Of a stretch of 64,000 nt of DNA, positions 25,361 through 34,238 are shown one piece after another. The stretch comes from Nocardia beijingensis NBRC 16342 (GTDB lineage Bacteria; Actinomycetota; Actinomycetes; Mycobacteriales; Mycobacteriaceae). Every line of letters begins with the position of its first letter. The first letter of the stretch is position 1. The notes below the pieces were generated by a model, which saw nothing but the letters and a program-made list of their open reading frames with translations, ran no database searches and was not told the origin of the DNA. A program made the position numbers and the translations under genes. The stretch is from NCBI RefSeq assembly GCF_001612785.1, contig NZ_BDBC01000007.1, positions 124,001 to 188,000 of the forward strand. The letters are read 5' to 3'.

Positions 25361-26890
25361 ATGCTGCCAGCCGGAATGGACCCGAGGACGCCGGTGCTCG
25401 TCGGCGCTGGGCAGGTCGTACACCGACCGGGTGAGCCGGGCTTGCCCGGCCCCGTCGAACTCGCCGCCGAATCCCTGCGCCGCGCGGGCGCCGACAGCGG
25501 CGTCGGCGACCGATTGCTGCGCTCGGCCGATCTGATCGCCGCCGTCGCCCCGGTCAGCCGCCCCTACGGTGACCTGGGCGCGCTCGTCGCGGCCGACCTT
25601 GGCGTCAGCCCGAAAAGGACTGTGCAGTCGGTGCGTTTCGGCGGCGACGCGCCGCAGCGGCTGCTCAACGTGGTCGCGCAGGCCATCGCCGACGGCCGCT
25701 CGGAGGTCGCCCTGCTCACCGGAGCCGAAGCGGTGTACTCCGGCAACACGGCCGCCCGCTCCGGCACGGCGGTGCACTGGCCGGAACAGCCGGAAGACGT
25801 GGCTCCCGACGAGATCATCGGCTCCGATCGCGGGCCGAACTCCGACATGGAGACCGCCGCCGGCCTGTGGGGCCCGGTGTACTTCTACGCGCTGATGGAG
25901 ACGGCCCTGCGCCGCAGGCTCGGGTCGACCGAAGCCGCGCACCGGGAGCGGATCGGCGGACTGTGGTCGCGGCTGTCGGAGATCGCGGCACGCAATCCGT
26001 ACGCGTGGCAGCCCGCCGCGCAGTCCGCCGCCGAACTCGTGACGCCCGCGCCGGCAAACCGGATGGTGTCGACGCCGTATCCCAAGCTGCTGGTCGCGAA
26101 CCTGACCGTGGACCTGGGCGCCGGGCTTATCCTGTGCAGTGCGGCGGCGGCCGACGCCGCCGGTGTGCCGCGGGACCGCTGGGTGTTCCCGCACGCGGGC
26201 GCCACCGCGACCGACGAGTGGTTCGTCTCCGAGCGGGCGGACATGTCCCGCTCGCCCGCGATCGCCGCGGCGGGCGCGGCGGCCCTCGGCGCGGCGGGGA
26301 TCGTGATCGACGACGTCGCGCACGTCGACCTGTACTCGTGCTTCCCCGTGGCGGTGCAGATCGCCGCCGAGGAACTCGGCCTGCCGATCGACGATCCGGC
26401 CCGGCCGCTGTCGGTCACCGGCGGTCTGACCTTCGCGGGCGGGCCGGGCAACAACTACACGACGCACTCGATCGCGACGCTGTCGGGCATCCTCCGCGCG
26501 GACCCCGGCGCGTACGGCCTGGCGACGGCGCTCGGCTGGTACAGCACCAAGCACGGCGTCGGGGTGTACTCCACCGAGCCGCCGCGGCGGCTGTTTCGTG
26601 CGATCGAGGCGCAGGTGCCCGCGGCGCGGCGGGAACCGGCGCCCGGGTACACCGGCCCCGCCACGGTCGAGGCGTACACCGTCGCCTACCGAAAAGGCCC
26701 CGCGCCGGACCGCGCCGACGAGCCGGAAGCCGTTGTGGTGAGCGCGCTGACGCCGGAGGGGACCCGCATACTGGTCCGGGCGTCGGATGACGGCACCCTC
26801 GCGGCGTTCACCGCGGGCGATCCGCTCGGCGCGGACGCCGAGATCGCCGCGGACACGTTCACCCTGCTCACCGAGAGGAGCGCCCGATGA
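25361..26890 (+). CDS. Thiolase-like acyl-CoA protein lacking the usual nucleophilic Cys
   Basis: A 509-residue thiolase-superfamily protein (SCP2-thiolase/acetyl-CoA acetyltransferase-like). It has DPRTPVLVGAGQVVHRPGEP at the N-terminus, LYSCFPVAVQIAAEELGL in the middle, and GGLTFAGGPGNNYTTHSIAT with the conserved His. The expected Cys loop reads VQSVRFGGDAPQRLLNVVAQ without Cys, and a C-terminal beta domain follows from about residue 410. It may bind or modify acyl-CoA without classical thiolysis. GGAGG precedes ATG 25361. It overlaps the next gene by 4 bp. Confidence 0.8.
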   Translation: MLPAGMDPRTPVLVGAGQVVHRPGEPGLPGPVELAAESLRRAGADSGVGDRLLRSADLIAAVAPVSRPYGDLGALVAADLGVSPKRTVQSVRFGGDAPQRLLNVVAQAIADGRSEVALLTGAEAVYSGNTAARSGTAVHWPEQPEDVAPDEIIGSDRGPNSDMETAAGLWGPVYFYALMETALRRRLGSTEAAHRERIGGLWSRLSEIAARNPYAWQPAAQSAAELVTPAPANRMVSTPYPKLLVANLTVDLGAGLILCSAAAADAAGVPRDRWVFPHAGATATDEWFVSERADMSRSPAIAAAGAAALGAAGIVIDDVAHVDLYSCFPVAVQIAAEELGLPIDDPARPLSVTGGLTFAGGPGNNYTTHSIATLSGILRADPGAYGLATALGWYSTKHGVGVYSTEPPRRLFRAIEAQVPAARREPAPGYTGPATVEAYTVAYRKGPAPDRADEPEAVVVSALTPEGTRILVRASDDGTLAAFTAGDPLGADAEIAADTFTLLTERSAR

Positions 26891-27651
26891 CCGACTCGGT
26901 CCTGATCGAGCGGCGCGACGCGATCACCGTGCTGACGGTCAACCGCCCCGAGGCGCGCAACGCGATCAACCTGGCCACCGCGCAGGCCATCGAGGCCGCC
27001 GTCGACGAGTTCGAAGCCGACCAGGCCGCACGCGTGCTCGTGCTCACCGGCGCGGGCGGAACCTTCAGCGCCGGAATGGATCTCGTCGCCGCGTCGAAAG
27101 GCGAGATGCCGATGACGCAGCGCAGGGGCCCGCTCGGCATCACGGCGAAGCCACCGGCGAAACCGATGATCTCCGCGGTCGAGGGCTTCGCGCTGGCCGG
27201 TGGTTTCGAGCTGGCGCTCGCGGGTGACCTCATCGTCGCCGCGCGCGACGCGCAGTTCGGCATCCCCGAGGTCAAGCGCGGTCTGGTGGCCGCGGGCGGT
27301 GGCGTGCTGCGCCTGACCCAGCGGCTGCCGCGCAGCACCGCCGCCGAACTCGCCCTCACCGGAGGACGGATCGGCGCCGAGCGGCTCTACCAGCTCGGTT
27401 TGGTCAACCGGGTCACCGATCCCGGCGCGGCGCTGTCGGTGGCGCTGGAACTCGCGGCCGAGATCGTCGCCGCCGCACCGCTCGCGGTGGCCGCGAGCAA
27501 GCGCATCATCGACGAGTCGCCGGATTGGCCGGTCGCGGAGGGGTTCGCGAAGCAGGGCGAGATCGCCCTGCCCGCCCTGATCTCCAAGGACGCCGCCGAA
27601 GGCGCTCTGGCGTTCGCGCAGAAGCGCGAGCCCCAGTGGCAGGGCCGCTGA
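26887..27651 (+). CDS. Enoyl-CoA hydratase (crotonase family)
   Basis: A 254-residue crotonase with RPEARNAIN, FSAGMDLVAA, AVEGFALAGGFELALAGDLI and FGIPEVKRGLVAAGGG. The Glu in PEVKRGL is the usual position of one catalytic acid; the second Glu position is not obvious. Its ATGA start overlaps the stop of the thiolase-like gene, so the two are one operon. It probably hydrates or isomerises an enoyl-CoA made available by its neighbours. Confidence 0.88.
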   Translation: MTDSVLIERRDAITVLTVNRPEARNAINLATAQAIEAAVDEFEADQAARVLVLTGAGGTFSAGMDLVAASKGEMPMTQRRGPLGITAKPPAKPMISAVEGFALAGGFELALAGDLIVAARDAQFGIPEVKRGLVAAGGGVLRLTQRLPRSTAAELALTGGRIGAERLYQLGLVNRVTDPGAALSVALELAAEIVAAAPLAVAASKRIIDESPDWPVAEGFAKQGEIALPALISKDAAEGALAFAQKREPQWQGR

Positions 27652-28292
27652 CGGCGGGACACGTCCGGCAGCCGCAGGCGCAGCGCAGGGAGCGCATGCG
27701 CGCGCGGCTGCTGGACGCGGCGGTGGAGAGCCTGGTCGAGGTCGGTTACGCGGGCACGACCACGCTCGAGGTGCAGAAGCGGGCGGGCGTGCCGCGCGGC
27801 ACGTTGCAGCACTATTTCCCGACCAGGGCCGACCTGCTCGCCGGCGCCGTCGAACACGTGGCTCGCCGCCGATTCGACCAGCTGACCAGCGAATTCGAGG
27901 CCATTCCCGACGACGCGGACCGGCTGGAGACGGCCGTCGAGCTGACCATGCGGATGCTCAGCGGCCCGTCGTTCTGGGCGGCGCTGGAGATGTGGGTCGG
28001 CGCGCGGACCGACCCGGAGCTGCGCGCGGCGTTCCTGCCGCTGGAGGTTCGCCTGTTCGAGCTGATGCACACCAGTATCCGCGACAGCTTCCGGCGCGAA
28101 TTCCCGGACGATCCCCGGGTGCCGACGATCACCGAGTTCACCATCGAGATCATGACCGGTCTGGCCCTGCGCGTGCTGCTCACCGGCGACTTGTCCCGCA
28201 ACCGGCTGCTGCGGCATCGGTGGGGCAACGCCGTGCGCGTCCTGCTCGGCACGGCCTCCGCGGACACGTTGCTCGACCCGCCCGCCGACTGA
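27636..28292 (+). CDS. TetR-family transcriptional regulator
   Basis: A 218-residue TetR protein. The helix-turn-helix (MRARLLDAAVESLVEVGYAG, then TLEVQKRAGVPRGTLQHYFP) covers residues ~20-68, followed by a helical ligand domain with ALEMWVGARTDPELRAAFLP. GTG 27636 is the most likely start and overlaps the crotonase gene by 16 bp; an ATG at 27696 would truncate the first helix. It closes the operon 25361-28292, so it may bind the palindrome at 25323-25346 as an autoregulator of acyl-CoA genes. Confidence 0.85.
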   Translation: MAGPLTAGHVRQPQAQRRERMRARLLDAAVESLVEVGYAGTTTLEVQKRAGVPRGTLQHYFPTRADLLAGAVEHVARRRFDQLTSEFEAIPDDADRLETAVELTMRMLSGPSFWAALEMWVGARTDPELRAAFLPLEVRLFELMHTSIRDSFRREFPDDPRVPTITEFTIEIMTGLALRVLLTGDLSRNRLLRHRWGNAVRVLLGTASADTLLDPPAD

Positions 28293-28304
28293 ACCGGGCG
28301 GACG

Positions 28305-29096
28305 CTACCGCACGCGGGTGATCGTCTCGAGCAATACCTGGGCGCACCCGGCTGGGTCGTCGAAGAACGGCGTGTGCCCGCTGCCGTGCAGGGTGACGTG
28401 CTCGGCGTCCGGCAGCACGGTGCGCGCCCTGCGGCTCTGCGTCGCGTAGGTGAGCAGGATGTCGCGGCTGCCCCAGGCGATGGTCACCGGAATGTCGGCC
28501 AGCGAACCCAGTTCCGGCAGCCGGACGTGGGTGAACGAGGCGATCGCCTCGTCGAAGCCCGCGGCGTCGGCCGCGCCGAGCGCGGTCTCCAGCGCCACCT
28601 TCGCATCCAGCGCCCACGGCTTGCCGAAGACCAGCGAGAGGAAGAGGGTCCGGCCCGCGGCGGTGCCGAGGACGGACGGCAGGGCGGGCCGCAGCTTGCG
28701 CGCCAGCGCCCGCGACTTGCCCAGCGACTGCTGGCACCACACGCGTCCGGCGGTGTCCCAGAACCCGATCGGGGAGTAGGCGGTCACCGAGCGGGCCAGC
28801 CCGCGAGCGCCCAATTCCAGCGTGATCAGCCCGCCCATCGAGTTACCGGCGAGATGCGGCTGTTCGATCCCTTGCGCGGCGAGGAATTCGGCGAGCGCGT
28901 CGGTCAGGTTGGGCACCGTGTTGTGCGCGAGCGGCTGCGTCGTACCGCCGAAACCGGGCAGGTCGACGGCGATCACCTCGTACGACGCGGCCAGGGTGTC
29001 GATGATCGGCTCCCACACCTGCCACCGGCTTCCGACCCCGTGTACCAGCACGATCGGGTCACCCGCGCCGACGCGGTGATGGTGCAACGTCGTCAT
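28305..29096 (-). CDS. Alpha/beta hydrolase
   Basis: A 263-residue alpha/beta-fold hydrolase with LVHGVGSRWQVWEP (oxyanion loop), AVDLPGFGGT, the nucleophile elbow GNSMGG near residue 96, WGSRDILL (Asp) and GSGHTPFFDDP (His). All three triad residues are visible, so it should be active as an esterase, epoxide hydrolase or related enzyme. The substrate is unknown. It converges on the TetR gene with a 12-bp gap. Confidence 0.88.
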   Translation of the reverse strand: MTTLHHHRVGAGDPIVLVHGVGSRWQVWEPIIDTLAASYEVIAVDLPGFGGTTQPLAHNTVPNLTDALAEFLAAQGIEQPHLAGNSMGGLITLELGARGLARSVTAYSPIGFWDTAGRVWCQQSLGKSRALARKLRPALPSVLGTAAGRTLFLSLVFGKPWALDAKVALETALGAADAAGFDEAIASFTHVRLPELGSLADIPVTIAWGSRDILLTYATQSRRARTVLPDAEHVTLHGSGHTPFFDDPAGCAQVLLETITRVR

Positions 29097-29206
29097 GCGG
29101 CAACCCTAACAGCAGTCAAGTGTCATCAGTTGGGATCGCGCAGTCGTTCGGCCGGTCGTCGCGGAGGGCTGGCGCCGGGGCTCGCGGCGTCGGTACGATA
29201 ATTGGT

Positions 29207-29431
29207 ATGGCAACGCGTAAGGTCACCCTTTCGCTGGACGAAGCCGCTTGGTCGTATGCCGAACAGGCGGCCGCTCGAGCGGGAATGTCGCCGTCGGCTT
29301 GGATTTCGAAAGCCGCGCGACGGGAGGCCGTGCGCACCGGGGTCGGTCCGGTGCCGGATGTGACCGCTGAGGCCGCCGCGGACGCGGCCGAGCTGGCGGC
29401 CGCCGAGGAGGCGATGCGTGCGTCGGGGTGA
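29207..29431 (+). CDS. Antitoxin of a MazEF-like toxin-antitoxin pair
   Basis: A 74-residue protein, MATRKVTLSLDEAAWSYAEQ at the N-terminus, predicted to be a ribbon-helix-helix DNA-binding segment, followed by an Ala/Glu-rich C-terminal helix that would wrap the toxin. It overlaps the toxin gene by 14 bp. The start ATG 29207 is preceded by TACGATAATTGGT, with no Shine-Dalgarno, so the message may be leaderless. An upstream in-frame codon at 29120 adds an unlikely leader. Confidence 0.8.
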   Translation: MATRKVTLSLDEAAWSYAEQAAARAGMSPSAWISKAARREAVRTGVGPVPDVTAEAAADAAELAAAEEAMRASG

Positions 29432-29714
29432 ACTGTGGATCTACAACCCGCATGGTTCGCCGCGCCGCCGAACGGTCGTGCTCATCAGCAGTGACGGCAT
29501 CAACGAATCGCCACGCCCCTGGCTCATCGCGGCCGAGGTGATCGAAGACGATCCGCAGGACATCCTCGCGGTTCCGGTGCAGGAACACGGCTGGGTGCAC
29601 GCGGGCAACATCGGGCGCATCTTCCGCGGTTGGCTGGCCGAACGGGTGGACGCGGTGGACACCGAGACGCTGGAACGGCTCGACACCGCGTTGCGCGCGG
29701 CGATGGACCTGTAG
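29418..29714 (+). CDS. MazF/PemK-like endoribonuclease toxin
   Basis: A 98-residue protein from GTG 29418, starting MRRGELWIYNPHGSPRRRTV, the usual opening of PemK/MazF toxins, followed by VVLISSDGINES and a closing helix TLERLDTALRAAMDL. MazF toxins cut mRNA at short sequences when the antitoxin decays. The overlap with the antitoxin gene supports a true pair. The sequence is divergent, so the RNA target cannot be predicted. Confidence 0.8.
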   Translation: MRRGELWIYNPHGSPRRRTVVLISSDGINESPRPWLIAAEVIEDDPQDILAVPVQEHGWVHAGNIGRIFRGWLAERVDAVDTETLERLDTALRAAMDL

Positions 29715-29786
29715 CGAACGGCGCGACATACTCCCCCGCGGTGGTTGCCGCCGGTGACTACCGCCGAAGGCCGGACGGCATTATGG

Positions 29787-29810
29787 TGACCACGCCACCG
29801 ACGGTGGTCA
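29787..29810. promoter_or_regulatory. Inverted repeat upstream of a lipoprotein gene
   Basis: TGACCAC and GTGGTCA are separated by 10 bases, ending 19 bp before GTG 29830. It is a possible operator or leader hairpin. Confidence 0.35.
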
Positions 29811-29829
29811 GTCGAGGAAGAGGAGTCAG

Positions 29830-30171
29830 GTGCGGATCTGCATGATCGCCGCGGCGCTCATCGCGCTGCCGGTGCTCGCGGCATGCGGCAGCGACAAGGA
29901 CACGGCGGCGCCGACGGTGACGCAGGCCGATCTCGCCAAGTCGCTGCAGGACAAGGGCCTCAAGAACAAGCAACTGGCCGAATGCGCCGCGAAGGTGTTC
30001 GTCGACCAGGGCATCTCGCAGGCCGGACTGCGCATCATGATCAGCGACGAGTACGACACCAAGGCCCCCAACCAGGAAACGCTGGGGATGAGCGAAGAGG
30101 ACGCGGACAAGGCGCGTTCGGCCAGCAGTCGCATCGCGAGCGAGTGCATGTCGGCGGCTCAGACGCGCTGA
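29830..30171 (+). CDS. Small lipoprotein of unknown function
   Basis: A 113-residue lipoprotein. The signal MRICMIAAALIALPVLAACG has the lipobox LAAC (Cys 19), followed by a charged domain of ~90 residues with three further Cys (near residues 52, 101 among them) and repeated short helices. GAGGAG precedes GTG 29830. No family is recognised; DUF732-like secreted proteins of mycobacteria have a comparable size and helix content. It acts on the outer face of the membrane. Confidence 0.75.
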   Translation: MRICMIAAALIALPVLAACGSDKDTAAPTVTQADLAKSLQDKGLKNKQLAECAAKVFVDQGISQAGLRIMISDEYDTKAPNQETLGMSEEDADKARSASSRIASECMSAAQTR

Positions 30172-30202
30172 ACTCCGGGCCCGGTGGCTCGGTCGGCTTT
30201 CG

Positions 30203-30242
30203 CGTAGCGAGGCGGTACGGCAGACCGTACGTTGTCGCTACG
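30203..30242. terminator. Two-part hairpin after the lipoprotein gene
   Basis: CGTAGCGA pairs with TCGCTACG (8 bp), enclosing a second stem GTACGG-CAGA-CCGTAC. It lies between the lipoprotein stop and the next start. It is a possible terminator or leader element without a clear T-run. Confidence 0.5.
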
Positions 30243-30279
30243 TCGACGCGGGTGTCGACCAGAAGCCGAGGATCCGACC

Positions 30280-30909
30280 GTGTCACAGCCGCCTTTCCCG
30301 ACATCGCCGAGTCCGGTGGGATCACCCGCGACGCGACAGGTCACCCCGTCCGGTCGCTGGTTCGCGCTGGGCGGCGCGCTGATCGGCCTCGGCATCATCG
30401 GCGGGATCGTCCTCGGCGCTTTCGGTTTCCTCCAGACCTCCGGCCGGATCGACGACTTCCAGCGGGTCAAGGTGCCCGGCTCCGGCGTGGTGAACTTGGC
30501 GGAATCCGGCGGTCACACGGTGTATCTGGAGTACTCCGGTGCGTCGTCCCGGGCACCCTCCGGCACGGTCAGCCTGCGAGTGCTCGACCCGGACGGCCAA
30601 CATGCGGAGTTGCGGAAGTACGACGCGACCATCACGTATTCCTTCGGCAGGCACGAGGGCAGGGCCGGGTTCTCGTTCGAGGCCACGAAGCCGGGCGCCT
30701 ATCGGGTCACTACGGCGGGTAGTTCGGAGGTGACGGTCGCCATCGGACAGGGGCTCGGCTCGTCGTTCGTCGGCACCCTGCTCGGCGCGCTCGCCCTCGG
30801 CTTCGGCGGTGTGGTGCTCGGTGTGCTGGTGATCGTGGTGGGGGCGGTCAAGCGAAGTGCGAACAGGCGCAAAGCCGCGGGATTCCCGGGACGGTCGGTC
30901 GAATACTGA
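30280..30909 (+). CDS. Two-TM membrane protein of unknown function
   Basis: A 209-residue protein starting at GTG 30280 (VSQPPFPTSPSPVGSPATRQ). A Pro/Ser-rich cytoplasmic tail is followed by a membrane segment near 32-52 (GGALIGLGIIGGIVLGAFGF), an extracytoplasmic beta-rich domain of ~90 residues, and a second membrane segment near 165-190. The C-terminus is basic. No family is recognised. Similar small proteins occur widely in Nocardia and Rhodococcus. The upstream hairpin suggests its own promoter. Confidence 0.7.
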   Translation: MSQPPFPTSPSPVGSPATRQVTPSGRWFALGGALIGLGIIGGIVLGAFGFLQTSGRIDDFQRVKVPGSGVVNLAESGGHTVYLEYSGASSRAPSGTVSLRVLDPDGQHAELRKYDATITYSFGRHEGRAGFSFEATKPGAYRVTTAGSSEVTVAIGQGLGSSFVGTLLGALALGFGGVVLGVLVIVVGAVKRSANRRKAAGFPGRSVEY

Positions 30910-30939
30910 ACGGCGCGAACACATTCCTGACCGCGCGCC

Positions 30940-31242
30940 TCAGAGCGCGACGGTGAGTTCGATGCGCGCCGTCGATCCGGCCTCGAGCCCCTCGGCGACC
31001 CGCACCGCTTTCTTCATAGGCAGCACGTAGGTCGCTCGCGACTTGTCCGGAAACAGCGACGTGGACCACCGCGAACCGCCGACGACCACATGCACCCGCA
31101 CCGCGCCGAAGCCGCCGGAGCGATGCGCGTACCGCTCCTCGATCTCATCGGCCACGTCCTCGGGCAGCGAGACGAAATGCCAAGCGGCATCGCCGGGGTG
31201 CTCCCAGACTTCCGCCGTGAACGAGTACCGCGAACCAGCCAC
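30940..31242 (-). CDS. DUF1905 family protein
   Basis: A 100-residue protein with YSFTAEVWEHPGDAAWHFVS, LPEDVADEI, GSRWSTSLFPDK and YVLPMKKAVRVAEGL, which is the complete DUF1905 pattern. These small beta-barrel proteins often occur alone or fused to YdeI/OmdA domains; the function is unknown. Start ATG 31242 is clear. It is monocistronic and converges on the two-TM gene. Confidence 0.85.
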   Translation of the reverse strand: MAGSRYSFTAEVWEHPGDAAWHFVSLPEDVADEIEERYAHRSGGFGAVRVHVVVGGSRWSTSLFPDKSRATYVLPMKKAVRVAEGLEAGSTARIELTVAL

Positions 31243-31273
31243 GTCGCGACTGTAGCGGTGGGCACCGACAGCG

Positions 31274-31492
31274 ATGCACGGCTACGAACTGGGTCTGCGC
31301 GCCGACGGCATCTCCATCGGCACTGCCACCAGCTACGACCGCACCGGCCCGCTCGGCACCTGCGCCGTCACCGCGCTGTCCAACGCGCGCAGGCAGGTCG
31401 ACCTGGCCGCGACGTCTCGCACCGGAGAAGCCGCACGAGGTCCAGCTCCGCGGGTCGGCGACTATTTCGATCGTGCTGCGCGCAACCCGTGA
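31274..31492 (+). pseudogene. Possible remnant of a hotdog thioesterase-like gene
   Basis: A 72-codon frame reads MHGYELGLRADGISIGTATS, then YDRTGPLGTCAVTALSN. The first 40 residues recall the C-terminal strands of PaaI-type thioesterases, while the rest looks random. There is no ribosome site. It could equally be chance; the rest of the gap before 31524 holds nothing recognisable. Confidence 0.2.
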
Positions 31493-31523
31493 GTGCCCGC
31501 CCGGGGTGCGCGATGGTGGGCTG

Positions 31524-32747
31524 ATGACGACCACCGAGGCGAAATCCACCACCGATGCCGAACTGGATGCGATCTTCGGTCCCATCTACGACCGGATCGC
31601 CCAGGGCGCCGTGACGCGGGAACTCGATCGCACGCTTCCCTACGACGAGGTCGGACTGCTGCGCGCGGCGAAATTCGGCGCGCTGCGCGTTCCGGTCGAG
31701 TTCGGCGGCTACGGCGTCACGGTTCGACAGCTGTTCCGGTTGCTCGTCGAACTCGCCGCCGCGGAATCGAACCTGCCGCAGGCGCTGCGGGTGCACTTCT
31801 CCTTCGTCGAGGATCAACTGCTGGCGGAGGAGGGGCCCGAGCGGGAGCGCTGGCTGCGCGCGGTGGCCGACGGCACGCTGGTGGGCAACGCGATCACCGA
31901 ACCCGGCGTCGGCGCGGTGGACCGCTACCGCACCACGCTGACCCGCGACGGCGAGCGTTGGCTGCTCAACGGTGTGAAGTACTACAGCACGGGCTCGCTG
32001 TACGCCGACTACATCCTGGCCGCCGCCGACCGCGACGGCGAGCGCGTGGGCGTGCTGGTGGACGCGAACGCCGAGGGAGTGCGCCAGCACGACGACTGGG
32101 ACGGCTTCGGCCAGCGGCTGACCGCCAGCGGAACAACGGAATTCACCGACGTGGCGGTGACCGAGGACCGCATCCTCGGCCCCGGCTACGGCGCGCCAGG
32201 ACCGACCTACGCGACCTCCTACCTGCAACTGGTCCAACTCGCGGTGCTGGCGGGCATCGCCAAGCGCGCCGAGCGGGACGTCCGGGAGTGGGTCGCGGCG
32301 CGCACCCGTGGCTACACGCACTCCGCCGCCGACCTGCCGCGGCACGATCCGCTGGTGCAACAGGTGATCGGGCGGCTGTCGGCCGCCGCGTTCGCCGCCG
32401 AAGCCAGTGTGCTCGCCGTCGCCGACGTGCTCGACGGGGTGCTCGCGGGCGGAGCGAAGAACGAGAGCGCGGTGGTGGCGGCCGAACTCGCCGCGGCCCG
32501 GGCGCAGCTGGCCGTCATCGATCTGGTGCTGCCCGCCACGTCGTCGCTGTTCGAAGTGGGTGGCGCTTCGGTGGTTTCGGAAAAGCTGCGGTTGGACCGG
32601 CACTGGCGCAACGCCCGCACCATCTCGGTGCACAACCCGGCGATCCAGAAGGCGCGGGCGATCGGCGATCACCTGCTCAACGGCGCCGATCTGCCCTTCG
32701 CGTGGAGCGCGGGCGAACGCGCCACGGCCGCCGGAGACGCGCGGTGA
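31524..32747 (+). CDS. SfnB/DszC-like flavin-dependent monooxygenase (acyl-CoA dehydrogenase fold)
   Basis: A 407-residue protein of the acyl-CoA dehydrogenase fold with GNAITEPGVGAVDRYRTTLT, WLLNGVKYYSTGSLYADYIL and the late RLDRHWRNARTISVHNPAIQ. The KYYSTGS segment and HWRNARTIS...NP end are the hallmarks of the SfnB/DszC branch, which uses reduced FMN and O2 on sulfur compounds rather than CoA thioesters. It starts the cluster 31524-34177 and overlaps the next gene by 4 bp. The reduced flavin would come from the reductases at 38683 and 39191. The exact substrate is unknown. Confidence 0.88.
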   Translation: MTTTEAKSTTDAELDAIFGPIYDRIAQGAVTRELDRTLPYDEVGLLRAAKFGALRVPVEFGGYGVTVRQLFRLLVELAAAESNLPQALRVHFSFVEDQLLAEEGPERERWLRAVADGTLVGNAITEPGVGAVDRYRTTLTRDGERWLLNGVKYYSTGSLYADYILAAADRDGERVGVLVDANAEGVRQHDDWDGFGQRLTASGTTEFTDVAVTEDRILGPGYGAPGPTYATSYLQLVQLAVLAGIAKRAERDVREWVAARTRGYTHSAADLPRHDPLVQQVIGRLSAAAFAAEASVLAVADVLDGVLAGGAKNESAVVAAELAAARAQLAVIDLVLPATSSLFEVGGASVVSEKLRLDRHWRNARTISVHNPAIQKARAIGDHLLNGADLPFAWSAGERATAAGDAR

Positions 32748-34177
32748 CCCGCCGGATCCGGTTCAACGCCTTCGACATGAACTGCGTCGCCCACCAGTCC
32801 CCCGGGCTGTGGCGGCATCCCGACGACCAGTCGCACCGCTACAAGGAGCTGAGCTACTGGACCGAGCTGGCGAAGCTGCTGGAACGCGGCCGCTTCGACG
32901 GCATCTTCATCGCCGACGTCCTCGGCACCTACGACGTCTACGGCGGCAACGACATCGCCGCGCTGCGCCAGGGCGCGCAGATCCCGGTGGCCGATCCACT
33001 GCTGCTGGTCTCCGCGATGGCGGCGGTGACCGAGCATCTCGGGTTCGGCATCACCACCGGCACCGGATTCGAGCACCCGTACCCGTTCGCGCGGCGGCTG
33101 TCCACGCTGGACCATCTGACCAACGGCAGGCTCGGCTGGAACGTGGTGACCGGCTATCTGCCCTCCGCGGCCCGTAATTTCGGCGCCGCCGACCAGCTCG
33201 ACCACGACGAGCGCTACAACCAAGCCGACGAGTACCTCGAGGTGCTCTACAAGCTGTGGGAAGGGTCGTGGGAGGACGACGCGGTGGTCCGCGACGCGGC
33301 CGCCGGCGTCTACGTGGACCCGGGGAAGGTGCACCACATCGGTCATCGCGGCACGCACTACACGGTCCCTGGCATTCATCTGTCGGAGCCGTCGCCGCAA
33401 CGCACGCCGGTGATCTACCAGGCGGGAGCGTCGCCGCGCGGGGTGCGGTTCGCGGCCGAGAACGCCGAGGCGATCTTCATCGCCGGTCCGTCCAAACGTG
33501 TCCTCGCGCAGACGGTTTCCCGGATCAGGGACGCGCTGGAGGCGGCGGGACGGGCCCGTGACGCGGCGCGCGTCTACGCGCTCGCGACGATCGTCACCGA
33601 CGCGACCGACGAGGCGGCGCGGCGCAAGCACGAGGAGTATCTGTCCTACGCGAGCGTCGAGGGCGGGCTGGTGTTCATGTCCGGCTGGATGGGCATCGAC
33701 CTGTCCCGCTACGACCTCGACGACCCGATCGGCCAAGTCGAGAGCAACGCGATCCAGTCGGCGGTGGCGGCGTTCCAGGAATTCGACGACGACGGGCGGG
33801 AATGGACCGTCCGCGACATCGGCAAATGGGCCGGTATCGGCGGCATGGGCCCGGTGTTCGTCGGTTCCGGGGAGACGGTCGCCGACCTGCTCCAGGAGTG
33901 GGCCGCCGAAACCGACCTGGACGGCTTCAACCTGGCTTACGCGATCACACCCGGCACCTTCGAGGACATCGTCCGTCACGTGGTGCCGGTGCTGACCGCC
34001 CGAGGCGCGTACACCCCTGAGTACACGCCGGGCACGCTGCGCAACGCGCTGTTCGGCGCGGGTGACCGATTGCCCGCCGACCATCGGGGCGCGAGCTACC
34101 GGCTGGGCGGTGCGGGATCGACGGCTCTGCCGGACGCGGTCGCGCGGCCGGGAGCGACGATCGAGGCGAACTCCTGA
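32744..34177 (+). CDS. LLM-class flavin-dependent monooxygenase (NtaA/SnaA/DszA type)
   Basis: A 477-residue bacterial-luciferase-like enzyme. It has RIRFNAFDMNCVAHQSPGLW at the N-terminus, LDHLTNGRLGWNVVTGYLPS near residue 125, YQAGASPRGVRFAAENAEAI near 222, and a C-terminal DGFNLAYAITPGTFEDIVRH. These are the marks of the NtaA/SnaA/DszA group of FMNH2-dependent monooxygenases that act on sulfones, nitrilotriacetate and similar compounds. It starts with GTG overlapping the previous stop (GTGA). With the SfnB-like gene it forms a DszA/DszC-like pair; the substrate is inferred to be an organosulfur compound. Confidence 0.9.
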   Translation: MTRRIRFNAFDMNCVAHQSPGLWRHPDDQSHRYKELSYWTELAKLLERGRFDGIFIADVLGTYDVYGGNDIAALRQGAQIPVADPLLLVSAMAAVTEHLGFGITTGTGFEHPYPFARRLSTLDHLTNGRLGWNVVTGYLPSAARNFGAADQLDHDERYNQADEYLEVLYKLWEGSWEDDAVVRDAAAGVYVDPGKVHHIGHRGTHYTVPGIHLSEPSPQRTPVIYQAGASPRGVRFAAENAEAIFIAGPSKRVLAQTVSRIRDALEAAGRARDAARVYALATIVTDATDEAARRKHEEYLSYASVEGGLVFMSGWMGIDLSRYDLDDPIGQVESNAIQSAVAAFQEFDDDGREWTVRDIGKWAGIGGMGPVFVGSGETVADLLQEWAAETDLDGFNLAYAITPGTFEDIVRHVVPVLTARGAYTPEYTPGTLRNALFGAGDRLPADHRGASYRLGGAGSTALPDAVARPGATIEANS

Positions 34178-34183
34178 CGTGTG

Positions 34184-34221
34184 CGGACGGCGCCGGAGCC
34201 CTCGCGGCCCGGCGCCGTCCG
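34184..34221. terminator. Terminator between converging genes
   Basis: CGGACGGCGCCGG and CCGGCGCCGTCCG make a perfect 13-bp stem around a 12-base loop between the LLM gene and the leftward methionine-sulfoxide reductase gene. Confidence 0.85.
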
Positions 34222-34238
34222 GCTTTCCGGCTGACGAA

